Positions 37,142 to 45,174 are shown, counted from the stretch's first letter. The stretch: 64,000 nt of DNA from Scatosoma sp048465415 (GCA_048465415.1 DBFWLO010000008.1:1-64000), one strand, 5' to 3'. The notes: generated from the letters alone by a model not told the origin. Numbers and translations: made by a program.

Positions 37142-38107
37142 TCAGAACATTTTCCGGTAATCGCTCGGCGTCATGCCGTAAAAGCCGCAGAACTGCTTAT
37201 AAAACCCCGACGCGTTCGCGTAGCCCACTTGGAGGGCGACGTCTTCGACGGTCAGCCGCGTTTCGAGTAGGAGCGCGGCGGCGGTTTTGAGCCGGAAGAG
37301 ATTGAGGGTTTCTAAAAAACTCTTTCCCGTTTTTTTCTTGATCAGTCGGCCGGCATAGCCCTTGCTGTAATGGATTGCGGCGGCAAAATCGCTCAGACGG
37401 GCGGATTGCAGATTTTCTTCCAGATACTCGTTCAGTTCTTCTTCTATGGCGGCGTCAATCTTTTGGGCGGTGCGGACAAGTTCGGCGAAGAGGAGGGTTA
37501 AGTAGCTTTGAATCGCGGCCTTTGCGAACTTGTCTTTGCGGAAGTGTTCTTCCAGGATCTTAAAAATGAGATATTCCGCCGTTTGGGGAATTTTGTCGTG
37601 AACGACGACCGCTCCCGCCGCGCCCGGGCCGTAAATTTTTCCGCCCGTGTCCTCAAACAGGCCGCGCGGAATCACCATTTTGAGGATCGTGTCTTTTTCG
37701 CAGCAGCGCTCGATGCTGTGCACGATTCCCGGCCGCAGCAGACAGAGCTGTTTTTCCCGTAAGGAAAGCGCGGGCGCGTTTGGGAATTTTTGCAGACACT
37801 TCCCGCGGTGGACGTACACGAGTTCGAAAAAATCGTGCGCGTGGGCATAGGGACGCTGGCTCGTCGTGTGCTTGCGGATATCGAACTCCTCGCTCTTGCG
37901 GATCGGGATCACGGGAAAGTCGCCGTAAGTTCTTTCCGCGGAAAAAAACTGCCGGCCGGTAAAGGGGAACTCTCCCGCCCGTTCGATAATCTCGTCCGCG
38001 TTTGCAAACTGCCTTCTCACGGCGGCTGCGATTTCCTTTTCCGACTGCGTGAGAGAAAAGTCTTCTTTTTCCTGTTTGTTCAATATCGTCGAGAATATCT
38101 TATTCAC
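37142..38107 (-). CDS. AraC-family transcriptional regulator
   Basis: A 321-residue regulator that starts with GTG behind AAGGAGCGGAG. The N-terminal half holds a cupin-type sensor (RPYAHAHDFFELVYVHRGKC split as RPYAHAHDFFE and LVYVHRGKC). The C-terminal about 100 residues hold two helix-turn-helix motifs: LSDFAAAIHYSKGYAGRLIK and VEDVALQVGYANASGFYKQF, ending in GMTPSDYRKMF. It probably senses a sugar or related effector. The neighbouring kinase/hydrolase pair lies downstream in the same direction but 98 bp away, and may be its target. Confidence 0.88.
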   Translation of the reverse strand: MNKIFSTILNKQEKEDFSLTQSEKEIAAAVRRQFANADEIIERAGEFPFTGRQFFSAERTYGDFPVIPIRKSEEFDIRKHTTSQRPYAHAHDFFELVYVHRGKCLQKFPNAPALSLREKQLCLLRPGIVHSIERCCEKDTILKMVIPRGLFEDTGGKIYGPGAAGAVVVHDKIPQTAEYLIFKILEEHFRKDKFAKAAIQSYLTLLFAELVRTAQKIDAAIEEELNEYLEENLQSARLSDFAAAIHYSKGYAGRLIKKKTGKSFLETLNLFRLKTAAALLLETRLTVEDVALQVGYANASGFYKQFCGFYGMTPSDYRKMF

Positions 38108-38133
38108 GATTCTCCGCTCCTTGTCTTTTATAT

Positions 38134-38180
38134 ACGAAAAAAGGCCTTAAAATCACTCGTTCTCATGATTTCAAGACCTG
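38134..38180 (-). terminator. Terminator of the tRNA-Val/Gly/Cys cluster
   Basis: Read leftward, AGGTCTTGAAATCA pairs with TGATTTTAAGGCCT (two G-U pairs) and is followed by TTTTTT. Confidence 0.7.
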
Positions 38181-38185
38181 CGTTT

Positions 38186-38260
38186 TGGAGGTACCACCCG
38201 GATTTGAACCGGGGAATAAAGGTTTTGCAGACCTTTGCCTTACCGCTTGGCTATGGTACC
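38186..38260 (-). tRNA. tRNA-Cys (GCA)
   Basis: A full cloverleaf with encoded CCA. Acceptor GGTACCA pairs with TGGTACC; the anticodon loop TCTGCAAA gives GCA; T-loop GGTTCAAATCC. Confidence 0.95.
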
Positions 38261-38293
38261 GATCAAATAAAAACAGTGCGAACATTTATAAAT

Positions 38294-38368
38294 TGGAGCG
38301 GGAAACGAGACTTGAACCCGCGACATTTACCTTGGCAAGGTAACGCTCTACCACTGAGCTATTCCCGC
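38294..38368 (-). tRNA. tRNA-Gly (GCC), copy 1
   Basis: A full cloverleaf with CCA. Acceptor GCGGGAA, anticodon loop CTTGCCAAG-type giving GCC, T-loop GGTTCAAGTCT. The sequence is the same as the copy at 38683-38757. Confidence 0.95.
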
Positions 38369-38393
38369 ATACTCCGTCCGCACTGTCTTCTAT

Positions 38394-38469
38394 TGGTGGA
38401 AGTTATAGGGTTCGAACCTATGACCCTCTGCTTGTAAGGCAGATGCTCTCCCAGCTGAGCTAAACTTCC
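38394..38469 (-). tRNA. tRNA-Val (UAC)
   Basis: A full cloverleaf with CCA. Acceptor GGAAGTT pairs with AACTTCC; the anticodon loop CTTACAA gives UAC; T-loop GGTTCGAACCC. It is the first gene of the Val-Gly-Cys transcript. Confidence 0.95.
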
Positions 38470-38481
38470 GAAAGCCTATAT

Positions 38482-38510
38482 ACTATATCATATCCGGCTC
38501 TGAATTGCAA
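38482..38510 (-). promoter_or_regulatory. Promoter of the tRNA-Val/Gly/Cys cluster
   Basis: Read leftward: TTGCAA (38505-38510), 17 bp, TATAGT (38482-38487). It closely matches the tRNA-Gly copy 2 promoter, including GATATGATAT. Confidence 0.7.
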
Positions 38511-38646
38511 GCGTTTTTTAAGGCTTTCGGAAAATTTTTTCTCAAAAAAATGGAGGGAAAAAGGAACTTTTTTCTCCCGGAAGATTTGAGTCCGATCTGC
38601 GTTTTGGCGACTCCACCCTTTAAGTCTCGTTTGGATTCGGATAAAC

Positions 38647-38682
38647 AAAAAAGAAACAGGCATGAAAACCTGTTTCTTTTTT
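38647..38682 (-). terminator. Terminator of tRNA-Gly copy 2
   Basis: AAAAAAGAAACAGG and CCTGTTTCTTTTTT form a perfect stem; it directly abuts the 3' end of the tRNA. Confidence 0.85.
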
Positions 38683-38757
38683 TGGAGCGGGAAACGAGAC
38701 TTGAACCCGCGACATTTACCTTGGCAAGGTAACGCTCTACCACTGAGCTATTCCCGC
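38683..38757 (-). tRNA. tRNA-Gly (GCC), copy 2
   Basis: A duplicate of the tRNA-Gly at 38294-38368 with its own promoter and terminator. Confidence 0.95.
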
Positions 38758-38801
38758 ATACTCCGCATGGAAGCGGCTGTTTTTCCGCCGAATGCTTTCA
38801 T

Positions 38802-38830
38802 AATATATCATATCTTTTCCCGAATTGCAA
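38802..38830 (-). promoter_or_regulatory. Promoter of tRNA-Gly copy 2
   Basis: Read leftward: TTGCAA (38825-38830), 17 bp, TATATT (38802-38807). Confidence 0.7.
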
Positions 38831-38901
38831 GCGTTTTTGAGGGGATTTTCCGAAATTTTTTCGCAAAAATAAAAAAAATCGAAAAATTTTCTTCCCGGCG
38901 G

Positions 38902-38930
38902 TTGACAAATCTTTTCTATTCGTTTATAAT
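38902..38930 (+). promoter_or_regulatory. Promoter of the trpB leader
   Basis: TTGACA (38902-38907), 17 bp, TATAAT (38925-38930): a perfect consensus. Transcription would start near 38937, about 215 nt before trpB. Confidence 0.85.
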
Positions 38931-38964
38931 AGGGAAAATCCTAAATACGGCAGGGAGAAAAATT

Positions 38965-38997
38965 ATGTTCTTTTCGTATGCATGGTGGCGTAGATAG
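38965..38997 (+). CDS. trpL: trp-type leader peptide with tandem Trp codons
   Basis: A 10-codon ORF, MFFSYAWWRR, with a GGGAGAAAA ribosome-binding site and a TAG stop, about 28 nt after the expected transcription start. The two adjacent UGG codons are the hallmark of ribosome-mediated attenuation in trp operons. A strong terminator follows before trpB. The ORF is too short for automatic prediction. Confidence 0.75.
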   Translation: MFFSYAWWRR

Positions 38998-39064
38998 TTC
39001 AGCGTTCGCGTAAACGGTGTGTTTTGCGGATGCTTTTTATCGCGTCGCAAAGCATATCGGAAAA

Positions 39065-39132
39065 ATGATAACGTTATCATCTGTACCCGACGGTATGTTT
39101 TGTAAAAAACAAACCGTCGGGTATTTTATTTT
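39065..39132 (+). terminator. trpB attenuator: 16-bp palindrome and Rho-independent terminator
   Basis: ACCCGACGGT (39085-39094) pairs with ACCGTCGGGT (39113-39122), followed by ATTTTATTTT. Just upstream is ATGATAACGTTATCAT (39065-39080), a perfect self-complementary stretch that may form part of the pause or anti-terminator structure. A 7-bp stem (ATGCTTT/AAAGCAT, about 39028-39053) lies between it and the leader peptide. Confidence 0.75.
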
Positions 39133-39151
39133 ATCATAAGGAGAACGTATC

Positions 39152-40345
39152 ATGAGCAACCAGACCAAAACAAACAAAGAGGGCTATTTCGGCGAATTCG
39201 GCGGCGCGTACGTTTCGGAGGCGCTCAAAGAAGAATTGGACAGAGTTTATGCGGAGTATCTCCGGCTCAAAAAGAATCCGAAGTTCCGCAAAGAGCTTTC
39301 TCTGCTCCAAAAGACCTACCAGGGGCGTCCCACCCCTCTCTATTTCTGCGAGAAACTGACAAAAGAGACGGGCGGCGCGGACATCTACTTAAAGCGCGAG
39401 GACCTCAATCATACCGGCGCGCACAAGATCAATCACTGTATCGGCGAAGTGCTCCTCGCCAAGCACATGGGCAAGGATACGGTCATCGGGGAGACGGGCG
39501 CGGGACAGCACGGCCTCGCCCTCGCCACCGCCTGCGCCCTGCTCGGCCTCCAATGCCGCATCTTTATGGGCGAGACGGACGTGAAAAAACAATACATAAA
39601 CGTCCAGAAAATGCGCCTGCTCGGCGCCGAAGTGGTGTGCGTGACGCGGGGCGGCAAGACGCTCAAAGACGCCGTGGACGCGGCGTTCGAGGAATATGCG
39701 GAGACCTATCTTCATTCCCTTTATTGCATCGGTTCCGTGGTCGGTCCTCACCCCTATCCGACCATCGTCCGCGATTTCCAGTCCGTCGTCGGCAAAGAAG
39801 CGCGCGCGCAGTTCAAAAAATTAAAGGGCGGCCTTCCCGACGCGGTCGTGGCCTGCGTGGGCGGCGGCTCCAACGCCATCGGTATTTTCAGCGGTTTCCT
39901 GAAAGACGCCGGCGTACGTCTGTACGGCGCGGAGCCTTTGGGGCGGGGCGAGGGTACGGGCGACAACGCCGCGAGCGTCACCTTCGGCAAACCCGCCGTC
40001 ATGCACGGGTTCAGAAGTCTGGTTCTGGAAGACGAAAAAGGAGAGCCTGCGGACGCGTATTCGGTGGCGAGCGGACTCGACTATCCGTCCGTCGGTCCCG
40101 AACACGCCTATCTCAAAGCGGTGGGGCGGGTAAATTACGTCACCGTCACCGACGAGGAAGCCTTAGCGGCCTTCCGCGGCCTTTCCGTGTCGGAAGGGAT
40201 CATTCCCGCCCTCGAAAGCGCCCACGCCGTGGCTTACGCGCTTAAACTCGCCCGCGAACTGGGCGCGGGAAAGAGCGTCGTCGTCAACCTTTCCGGCCGC
40301 GGCGACAAAGACGTCGATTTCGTGCTCGCCGGAGAAAAGAGCTGA
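39152..40345 (+). CDS. trpB: Tryptophan synthase beta chain
   Basis: A 397-residue PLP enzyme that joins indole to serine. The N terminus GYFGEFGGAYV and GRPTPLYFCEKL are typical of TrpB1. The PLP Lys is Lys92 in HTGAHKINH; GETGAGQHG and the phosphate-binding CVGGGSNAIG are intact. No trpA or other trp gene is next to it, so indole may come from a distant TrpA or from the environment. Expression is apparently controlled by the attenuator upstream. The start follows AAGGAGAACGTATC. It ends 12 bp from the convergent glycosylase gene. Confidence 0.95.
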   Translation: MSNQTKTNKEGYFGEFGGAYVSEALKEELDRVYAEYLRLKKNPKFRKELSLLQKTYQGRPTPLYFCEKLTKETGGADIYLKREDLNHTGAHKINHCIGEVLLAKHMGKDTVIGETGAGQHGLALATACALLGLQCRIFMGETDVKKQYINVQKMRLLGAEVVCVTRGGKTLKDAVDAAFEEYAETYLHSLYCIGSVVGPHPYPTIVRDFQSVVGKEARAQFKKLKGGLPDAVVACVGGGSNAIGIFSGFLKDAGVRLYGAEPLGRGEGTGDNAASVTFGKPAVMHGFRSLVLEDEKGEPADAYSVASGLDYPSVGPEHAYLKAVGRVNYVTVTDEEALAAFRGLSVSEGIIPALESAHAVAYALKLARELGAGKSVVVNLSGRGDKDVDFVLAGEKS

Positions 40346-40357
40346 GCGCATAAGCGA

Positions 40358-41203
40358 TTATTCGGAGAGAAAAGCGCGGCTTTCCCGTTTGTAATAGAAC
40401 AGGTACTGTTGAAAAATGCCGGCGTGACGGCCGAATTTTTCCACGAAAAAGCGATTGATCTTTTCCCGGTCGGTCTCTTTGCCGCCGTAATTCTCGTGAT
40501 ATATTTTTTCGATCCAGGTATCGACGGGAAAAGCGGCGGTGTCCCGGAACGCGAACAGCGCCGCGCAGTCCGCGACTTTATTCCCCACGCCCGCGTAGGA
40601 GGTGAGCGCCTTTTTCAGCGCGCTTCCGCTCTTTCCTTCGAGGGGCGCGAATCCTTCCCCGACGAGCCGCCGCGCGGTCTCCCGCACATATCTGGCGCGA
40701 TAGCCGAGTCCCAAATCGCGATAAAACTCCTCGCTTTGCGCGGCGAGCGTCTCCAAAGCGGGAAACGCGGCGTATTCTTTGCCGGCGAAATTCTTTTTCC
40801 CGCCGAGCGCTTCGCACAGTCTCGAAAGGATTCCCTTGATGCGGGGGATATTGTTCTGCTGCGAGACGATGAAAGAGAGGAGACATTCCGCCCTGTCCTG
40901 GCGCAGGATCCGCAGTCCTTTGCCGAATTTCGCGGCCGCGCGAAGATAGGGTTCGCCGAGCGAAACCGCTTCCGCGACGATCTTTGCGTAGTCCGTTTGC
41001 AGATCGAAAAAATTGCGGAAATACGCTTCGTCTTCTTCCTCGCAGGTCACGCTCGTTTCGCCGTCCTTCTCGTTTAAAAAACACGCCTTATCGGCGGACC
41101 GCACCAAAAATCCCGCTTCGCAGGGCGCAAAGCGGAAGATCTGTCCCGATTCGAGAACGGCTTTCGGGGAAAAATATTCGTCGGAGAGAGAAATCGTCGT
41201 CAT
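40358..41203 (-). CDS. ogg: 8-oxoguanine DNA glycosylase/AP lyase (OGG1 type)
   Basis: A 281-residue base-excision repair enzyme. The N-terminal AlkA/OGG-type domain (SGQIFRFAPCEAGFLVRS, about 19-36) is followed by the helix-hairpin-helix GPD fold: SFIVSQQNNIPRIKGILSRL, then SYAGVGNKVADC with catalytic Lys209, and FPVDTWIEKIY with Asp228. It removes 8-oxo-G from DNA. The ribosome-binding site is weak. The gene follows the MacB-like gene in the same direction after a 67-bp gap containing a hairpin. Confidence 0.88.
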   Translation of the reverse strand: MTTISLSDEYFSPKAVLESGQIFRFAPCEAGFLVRSADKACFLNEKDGETSVTCEEEDEAYFRNFFDLQTDYAKIVAEAVSLGEPYLRAAAKFGKGLRILRQDRAECLLSFIVSQQNNIPRIKGILSRLCEALGGKKNFAGKEYAAFPALETLAAQSEEFYRDLGLGYRARYVRETARRLVGEGFAPLEGKSGSALKKALTSYAGVGNKVADCAALFAFRDTAAFPVDTWIEKIYHENYGGKETDREKINRFFVEKFGRHAGIFQQYLFYYKRESRAFLSE

Positions 41204-41220
41204 AGCGTTTTTACCCGGCC

Positions 41221-41278
41221 AAAAGGCCGTTCTTTTTTCAAAATGCGTTTAAACGCATTCTTTGCGGCCTTTACAAGG
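41221..41278 (-). terminator. Hairpin region between the MacB-like gene and ogg
   Basis: AATGCGTTTAAACGCATT (41242-41259) is an 18-bp perfect palindrome nested between AAAGGCCG and CGGCCTTT. Read leftward it is followed by a T run, so it may terminate the MacB-like transcript in part. Confidence 0.5.
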
Positions 41279-44200
41279 CGCGGATCGAGTCAACGGGTTT
41301 CTTCCTGGCGGCGTGGTAAACGGGCAGGAAAGTGGCAATGACGGCCGTTAAAAACGCCACGCCGATGAGCATGAGCACGGACAGCGGCCCAAAGACGAAA
41401 ATGGTGACGCCGGAGAGCAGCGCGCCGACCTCTTTGTTCAATACGGCGCAGACGATCCCGCCGCCGATCACGGAGAGAACGACGCAGATCGCGGTGATGA
41501 GGAAGGATTCGGAGAAGAAGATCTTGAACACGTCGAAACTCCTCGCGCCCACCGCGCGCAAAATGCCGATTTCCTTCTTTTTATAGGTGATGGAAACGGA
41601 GATGAAATTGCAAAGGAGCAGGGCGGCGAAGAGGGCGAGGACGAGTCCCACCCAAAGGAACACTTCGGAAAGGTTTTCCACCGTATCGTCTACGCCGGAA
41701 AGACTATCCGCGATGGCGTTGCTGAGGATAAGGCGGCTGTCGTCGTCCGCCCATTTATTGACGGCGGAAATCAGGGTTTTCGTGACGGAATCGGATCGGT
41801 CGTAGGGAATAAAAACGGCACCGTATATTGCGTCTTCGGGTCTGACGTACTTGGTGTATTCCTCTCTTTTGGATTCGGGATTGACGAGCGAAGGATCGTT
41901 TTCTTCGATCACCTCGTCGCAGGCCGCACAGAGCTCGTCGCTTAAAAGCAGAATATTATCCGGGAAATACGGATTCCGGAAAGAGGAAATAAAAATTCCT
42001 TTGACGTCGAGTTCTCTTTTTACGTCGTGGTTTGCGGAAGAACCGTCTATCGTGACCTCCCATGCCGGTTCCGCTCCCCATTTGTCGCCCAAAGCCATAG
42101 CCTCTTCGACGATTTCCCGCGCCGCCTCCAAAGAGAGAATTTCTCCTTCCGGAAAAAGACCGTCGCTCAACCAAGTGAGGCGTTCGTTTAAAGAGTGCTC
42201 TTTATCCGTCGCGAACAGATCTTTTTCAAACTCGTCTTTTCTGGTATCTGTCGGATCGTTCACCCAAGCCCAACCAAGCTCGGATTGTTTTTCGTGGATC
42301 CACCCCTGATAATATCCGGAAAAAGATTCCGCGTAAATGAGTGTGTCGTTTTCTTCGAGCGAGGTTTGTTCGTTATCGAAGAACACGTGCGAAAGATATT
42401 TTTCCGATTCTTTTAAAGAAAGATAATAAAACCCGGTAGAATAGAAACCTGTGTATTGAATATGCACTTCGGTCACAATACGATAACCATCATCGAGAAT
42501 GTCATAAATATTGTGTTGTACTTTATTATAGGCGGAAATGTATTCTTGGATATAGTCGTCATGAAAAACGGCGGTCTGATAGAATCCGCCGGCGATCTCT
42601 TCGGAAAGCTCATAGCGCAGATTCCCGTCGCTGTGGTCGGTATTGTTTTTGACGGAATCAAAAACAGAAGGGAGCGGGGCCGTGGAAAATATTCCCGAGA
42701 CGGTGAATGTTCCGCTATCCAACATGATATGCTTACCGATTAAATCGTCCGGTTGTTCGAGCGTATAGTTTTTGTGTTCCTCGTCGTGAGTTCCTAAATG
42801 CACGAGCGCTTCCGCGAGATAGGACGAAAGGCAGATTTGAGTATCGTTTTCAGGAAAACTGCCGGCAACGAGTTTGTTTTTTAACGACGCGCCGTCGGAC
42901 GCGGAGAGCGCATAACGGACGGTCGCCATATAATAGTCATCCGAAGAAAAATTAATATTGCGTATGGCTTCCTTATAGGAAAAAACGCCCACCGTCTCTT
43001 CGCCGTAAGTCTTTTTCAGCGTATCTATCTCCTCCGGGGTAAAGGGAGTAGTCTCTTCCTCATCCCGTTCGTAGACCACTTCGCCCCGATAATAGTCCAT
43101 GATATGTTTTTTATATTTCTTATTGAGCTGTAAAACGGAATAGTCGGACTGCATGAGACTCTTTTTGAGCGTGGCGTCCTCGTTATAGAGCATCATCGTG
43201 GAGAGGAGTCCGAACATGACGAAGGAGACGGTGGAAAGCAGGATCGTGAAGATGAGCCGGAGCGGTTTGGATTTCAGACCGGACGCGCCGATTTTGAGGG
43301 CGTGCCGCGCGGGAAGTTTGGAACGGATAAAGCGGCTTTCCTCGGCCGAGTATTGTTTTCGCGCTCCGGCGTCCGCCGCCGTTTCCTTAAACACTTCCTT
43401 TTCGCCGGAGTCGTTGATGCGGGCGGCTTTTTTGAAACTCGCGACGTCCTTTTCCCCGCCGGCAATGACCACGTCGCCTGCGTTTTCGCCGAGGAAGGCT
43501 TTGATCTTCTCGAAATCGTCTTCGGTGAGCGCGGCGCCCGAACGCACGCACAGCGTATCCTTGCCGACCGCGGTGAGGTTTTCGCCGAGCGCGCGGCGGG
43601 GCTCCTGCGTCTTGCTGACGTCGGAAATTACTTTCCCGTCTTTGAGCTCGACGATCCTGTCGCCGTACTGTTCGGCAAATTCCCGGTCGTGGGAAACGAC
43701 GATGAAGAGTTTGTTTTGGGAGAGCTTTTTTAAAGTATCGAAAACCTGTCTGCCCGTCGTGGAGTCGAGCGCGCCCGTGGGTTCGTCCGCCATGATGATC
43801 TCGGGGCTCTTGACGAGCGCCCGCGCGATGGCGATGCGCTGTTTCTGGCCGCCCGAAAGGGTGTTTGGCTTGCGTTTGGCGTAGCCGGTTAAATCCACCT
43901 GTTCGAGGATTTCCGCGATCTTCTGTTTGTCTTTGGGTTTTCCTTGCAGTTCGAGGGCGAGCGCGATGTTGTCCTCGACGGAAAATTCGTCTAAAATGTT
44001 ATATTCCTGAAAGACGAAACCCACGAACGTATTGCGGTAGCTGTCGAAATCGCTCTGGGTGAAATCGCGGCTGCTCCTGCCCTTGACGACGATCTCGCCG
44101 CCCGTGGGGGAATCGAGCCCGCCGCAGACGTTGAGGAGGGTGGATTTTCCGCTGCCGCTCTTGCCTAAAAGGAAAACCATGCCCGTTTCGGGAAATTGAA

Positions 44201-44279
44201 GGGATACGCCGTCGAGCGCCCGCACGTCCGCCCCGCCTTTGGTCTTGTAGACCTTTGTCAGCTGCTTTACTTCCAACAT
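41271..44279 (-). CDS. MacB-like ABC transporter, ATPase fused to FtsX-type permease
   Basis: A 1002-residue fusion. Residues 1-230 are the ATPase: Walker A GKSGSGKST, signature LSGGQKQRIAIA, Walker B IIMADEPTGALDS. A linker (about 230-340) leads to a first membrane helix (about 343-367), a large extracellular domain (about 370-840) and three C-terminal helices (LVLALFAALLLCNFISVSI and two more), the MacB/FtsX topology. The family performs mechanotransmission or export of peptides and lipoproteins rather than sugar uptake. The extracellular domain is unusually large, as in bacitracin- and lantibiotic-type exporters (BceB-like), but there are four helices, not ten. Confidence 0.85.
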   Translation of the reverse strand: MLEVKQLTKVYKTKGGADVRALDGVSLQFPETGMVFLLGKSGSGKSTLLNVCGGLDSPTGGEIVVKGRSSRDFTQSDFDSYRNTFVGFVFQEYNILDEFSVEDNIALALELQGKPKDKQKIAEILEQVDLTGYAKRKPNTLSGGQKQRIAIARALVKSPEIIMADEPTGALDSTTGRQVFDTLKKLSQNKLFIVVSHDREFAEQYGDRIVELKDGKVISDVSKTQEPRRALGENLTAVGKDTLCVRSGAALTEDDFEKIKAFLGENAGDVVIAGGEKDVASFKKAARINDSGEKEVFKETAADAGARKQYSAEESRFIRSKLPARHALKIGASGLKSKPLRLIFTILLSTVSFVMFGLLSTMMLYNEDATLKKSLMQSDYSVLQLNKKYKKHIMDYYRGEVVYERDEEETTPFTPEEIDTLKKTYGEETVGVFSYKEAIRNINFSSDDYYMATVRYALSASDGASLKNKLVAGSFPENDTQICLSSYLAEALVHLGTHDEEHKNYTLEQPDDLIGKHIMLDSGTFTVSGIFSTAPLPSVFDSVKNNTDHSDGNLRYELSEEIAGGFYQTAVFHDDYIQEYISAYNKVQHNIYDILDDGYRIVTEVHIQYTGFYSTGFYYLSLKESEKYLSHVFFDNEQTSLEENDTLIYAESFSGYYQGWIHEKQSELGWAWVNDPTDTRKDEFEKDLFATDKEHSLNERLTWLSDGLFPEGEILSLEAAREIVEEAMALGDKWGAEPAWEVTIDGSSANHDVKRELDVKGIFISSFRNPYFPDNILLLSDELCAACDEVIEENDPSLVNPESKREEYTKYVRPEDAIYGAVFIPYDRSDSVTKTLISAVNKWADDDSRLILSNAIADSLSGVDDTVENLSEVFLWVGLVLALFAALLLCNFISVSITYKKKEIGILRAVGARSFDVFKIFFSESFLITAICVVLSVIGGGIVCAVLNKEVGALLSGVTIFVFGPLSVLMLIGVAFLTAVIATFLPVYHAARKKPVDSIRAL

Positions 44280-44315
44280 ATTCTCTCTTCTTCTCCTTGC
44301 ACTCGTTATGAAAGA

Positions 44316-44344
44316 ATTATATACTCTTTTTTCGCTTTTGTCAA
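44316..44344 (-). promoter_or_regulatory. Promoter of the MacB-like gene
   Basis: Read leftward: TTGACA (44339-44344), 17 bp, TATAAT (44316-44321), both perfect; AAGGAGAAG precedes the ATG. Confidence 0.8.
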
Positions 44345-44463
44345 CGCGTTGAGAAAAAATAGTCCCGGGAGGCGGAACGCCCGCATAAAGCGGCGGGCCG
44401 GGAAAAGTTTCCCCGGAAGAGGCGCAAAATTATAAAAAAACGCGAAAGAATCCGCAATCGCTA

Positions 44464-44492
44464 TTGACAAAAGGAGGAAGACGTGTTATAAT
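44464..44492 (+). promoter_or_regulatory. Promoter of the SecB-like gene
   Basis: TTGACA (44464-44469), 17 bp, TATAAT (44487-44492), both perfect. Confidence 0.8.
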
Positions 44493-44530
44493 AAAAAAAG
44501 AAAAATAAATTAAAGCCGAGGTATTCGATT

Positions 44531-44980
44531 ATGAAATATGCTTTAAGAGGCATTACCGCCGAAGAACTTACCTACACGATCAATCGGGTGAAAATGGAAA
44601 GAAATACGAAATTCGAGATCAAACCCCAGTTTTCCCGCACCATCAGAAGAGTCCAGGAAAACGACAAGCTCTACTTCGTCTCCCTGGAAGTCAAGGTGGA
44701 ATCCACCGAAGAAGAGCCCAAGCCCTTCAATCTGAAAGCCCGGCTCGTCGGTATCTTCGAAGCGGAAGAGGTCAACACGGACGAGGACAGACAGGTTCTC
44801 GCCATCAGCACCACCGAGATCGTCTATCCCTATTTGAGAAGCGCGGTCTCCGCTCTCACGGCAAACGCCTTCATCAATCCCCTGATTCTCCCCGTCATTC
44901 CCGCCGGAACCATGTTCCCCGAAGACAGAGGCGAAAAACAGGCCACCCTCTCTTTCGATAACCCCGACGTTCTCAACTGA
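44531..44980 (+). CDS. SecB-like protein-export chaperone
   Basis: A 149-residue single-domain protein with the SecB layout: a beta-rich N-terminal half (FEIKPQFSR, LYFVSLEVKVE, FNLKARLVGIFEAEE) and the helical signature YPYLRSAVSALTANAFINP followed by LILPVIPAG. E. coli SecB has FPYARECI and GTFPQLNLAPVNF in the same place. It would hold precursor proteins unfolded before export. The gene is alone between its own promoter and terminator, with no toxin-antitoxin neighbours like those of mycobacterial SecB-like proteins. SecB is uncommon in Gram-positive bacteria. The ribosome-binding site (GCCGAGG) is weak. Confidence 0.7.
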   Translation: MKYALRGITAEELTYTINRVKMERNTKFEIKPQFSRTIRRVQENDKLYFVSLEVKVESTEEEPKPFNLKARLVGIFEAEEVNTDEDRQVLAISTTEIVYPYLRSAVSALTANAFINPLILPVIPAGTMFPEDRGEKQATLSFDNPDVLN

Positions 44981-45000
44981 AAAAGCTAAACACGTAAATA

Positions 45001-45036
45001 AAACCGGTATCCCTTTCGCGGGACGCCGGTTTTTTT
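45001..45036 (+). terminator. Terminator of the SecB-like gene
   Basis: AAACCGG and CCGGTTT with an inner TCCC/GGGA pairing, followed by TTTTTT. Confidence 0.8.
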
Positions 45037-45109
45037 CGGGCTTCTTGCCCCGCTGATCCGATTTCTCAAAAAAATTTTATAAAAACCTCTGTATTTCTCT
45101 TGACAAACT

Positions 45110-45154
45110 TCGTCAAAACATGTAAAATAACAAATGTTATATAACAAACGTTAT
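45110..45154 (+). promoter_or_regulatory. tetR-exporter operon promoter with tandem 14-bp operators
   Basis: TTGACA at 45110-45115. ATAACAAATGTTAT (45127-45140) and ATAACAAACGTTAT (45141-45154) are adjacent copies, each an ATAAC/GTTAT inverted repeat. They cover the region where the -10 box must lie, as expected for autorepression by the TetR protein encoded next. Confidence 0.65.
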
Positions 45155-45174
45155 TTTTACGAGGAGGGGATACT

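Noticed and set aside
39066..39079. Catabolite-control (cre) site
   Set aside because: It matches the consensus except for one base, but lies inside an RNA attenuator of a biosynthetic gene; an RNA role is at least as likely.
38937..39135. T-box riboswitch before trpB
   Set aside because: No AGGGTGGAACCGCG-type T-box sequence; the leader peptide with two Trp codons explains the terminator better.
41242..41259. 18-bp palindrome as a repressor operator for ogg
   Set aside because: It is nested in a larger hairpin with a T run at the end of the MacB-like gene, so a transcript-end structure is more likely.
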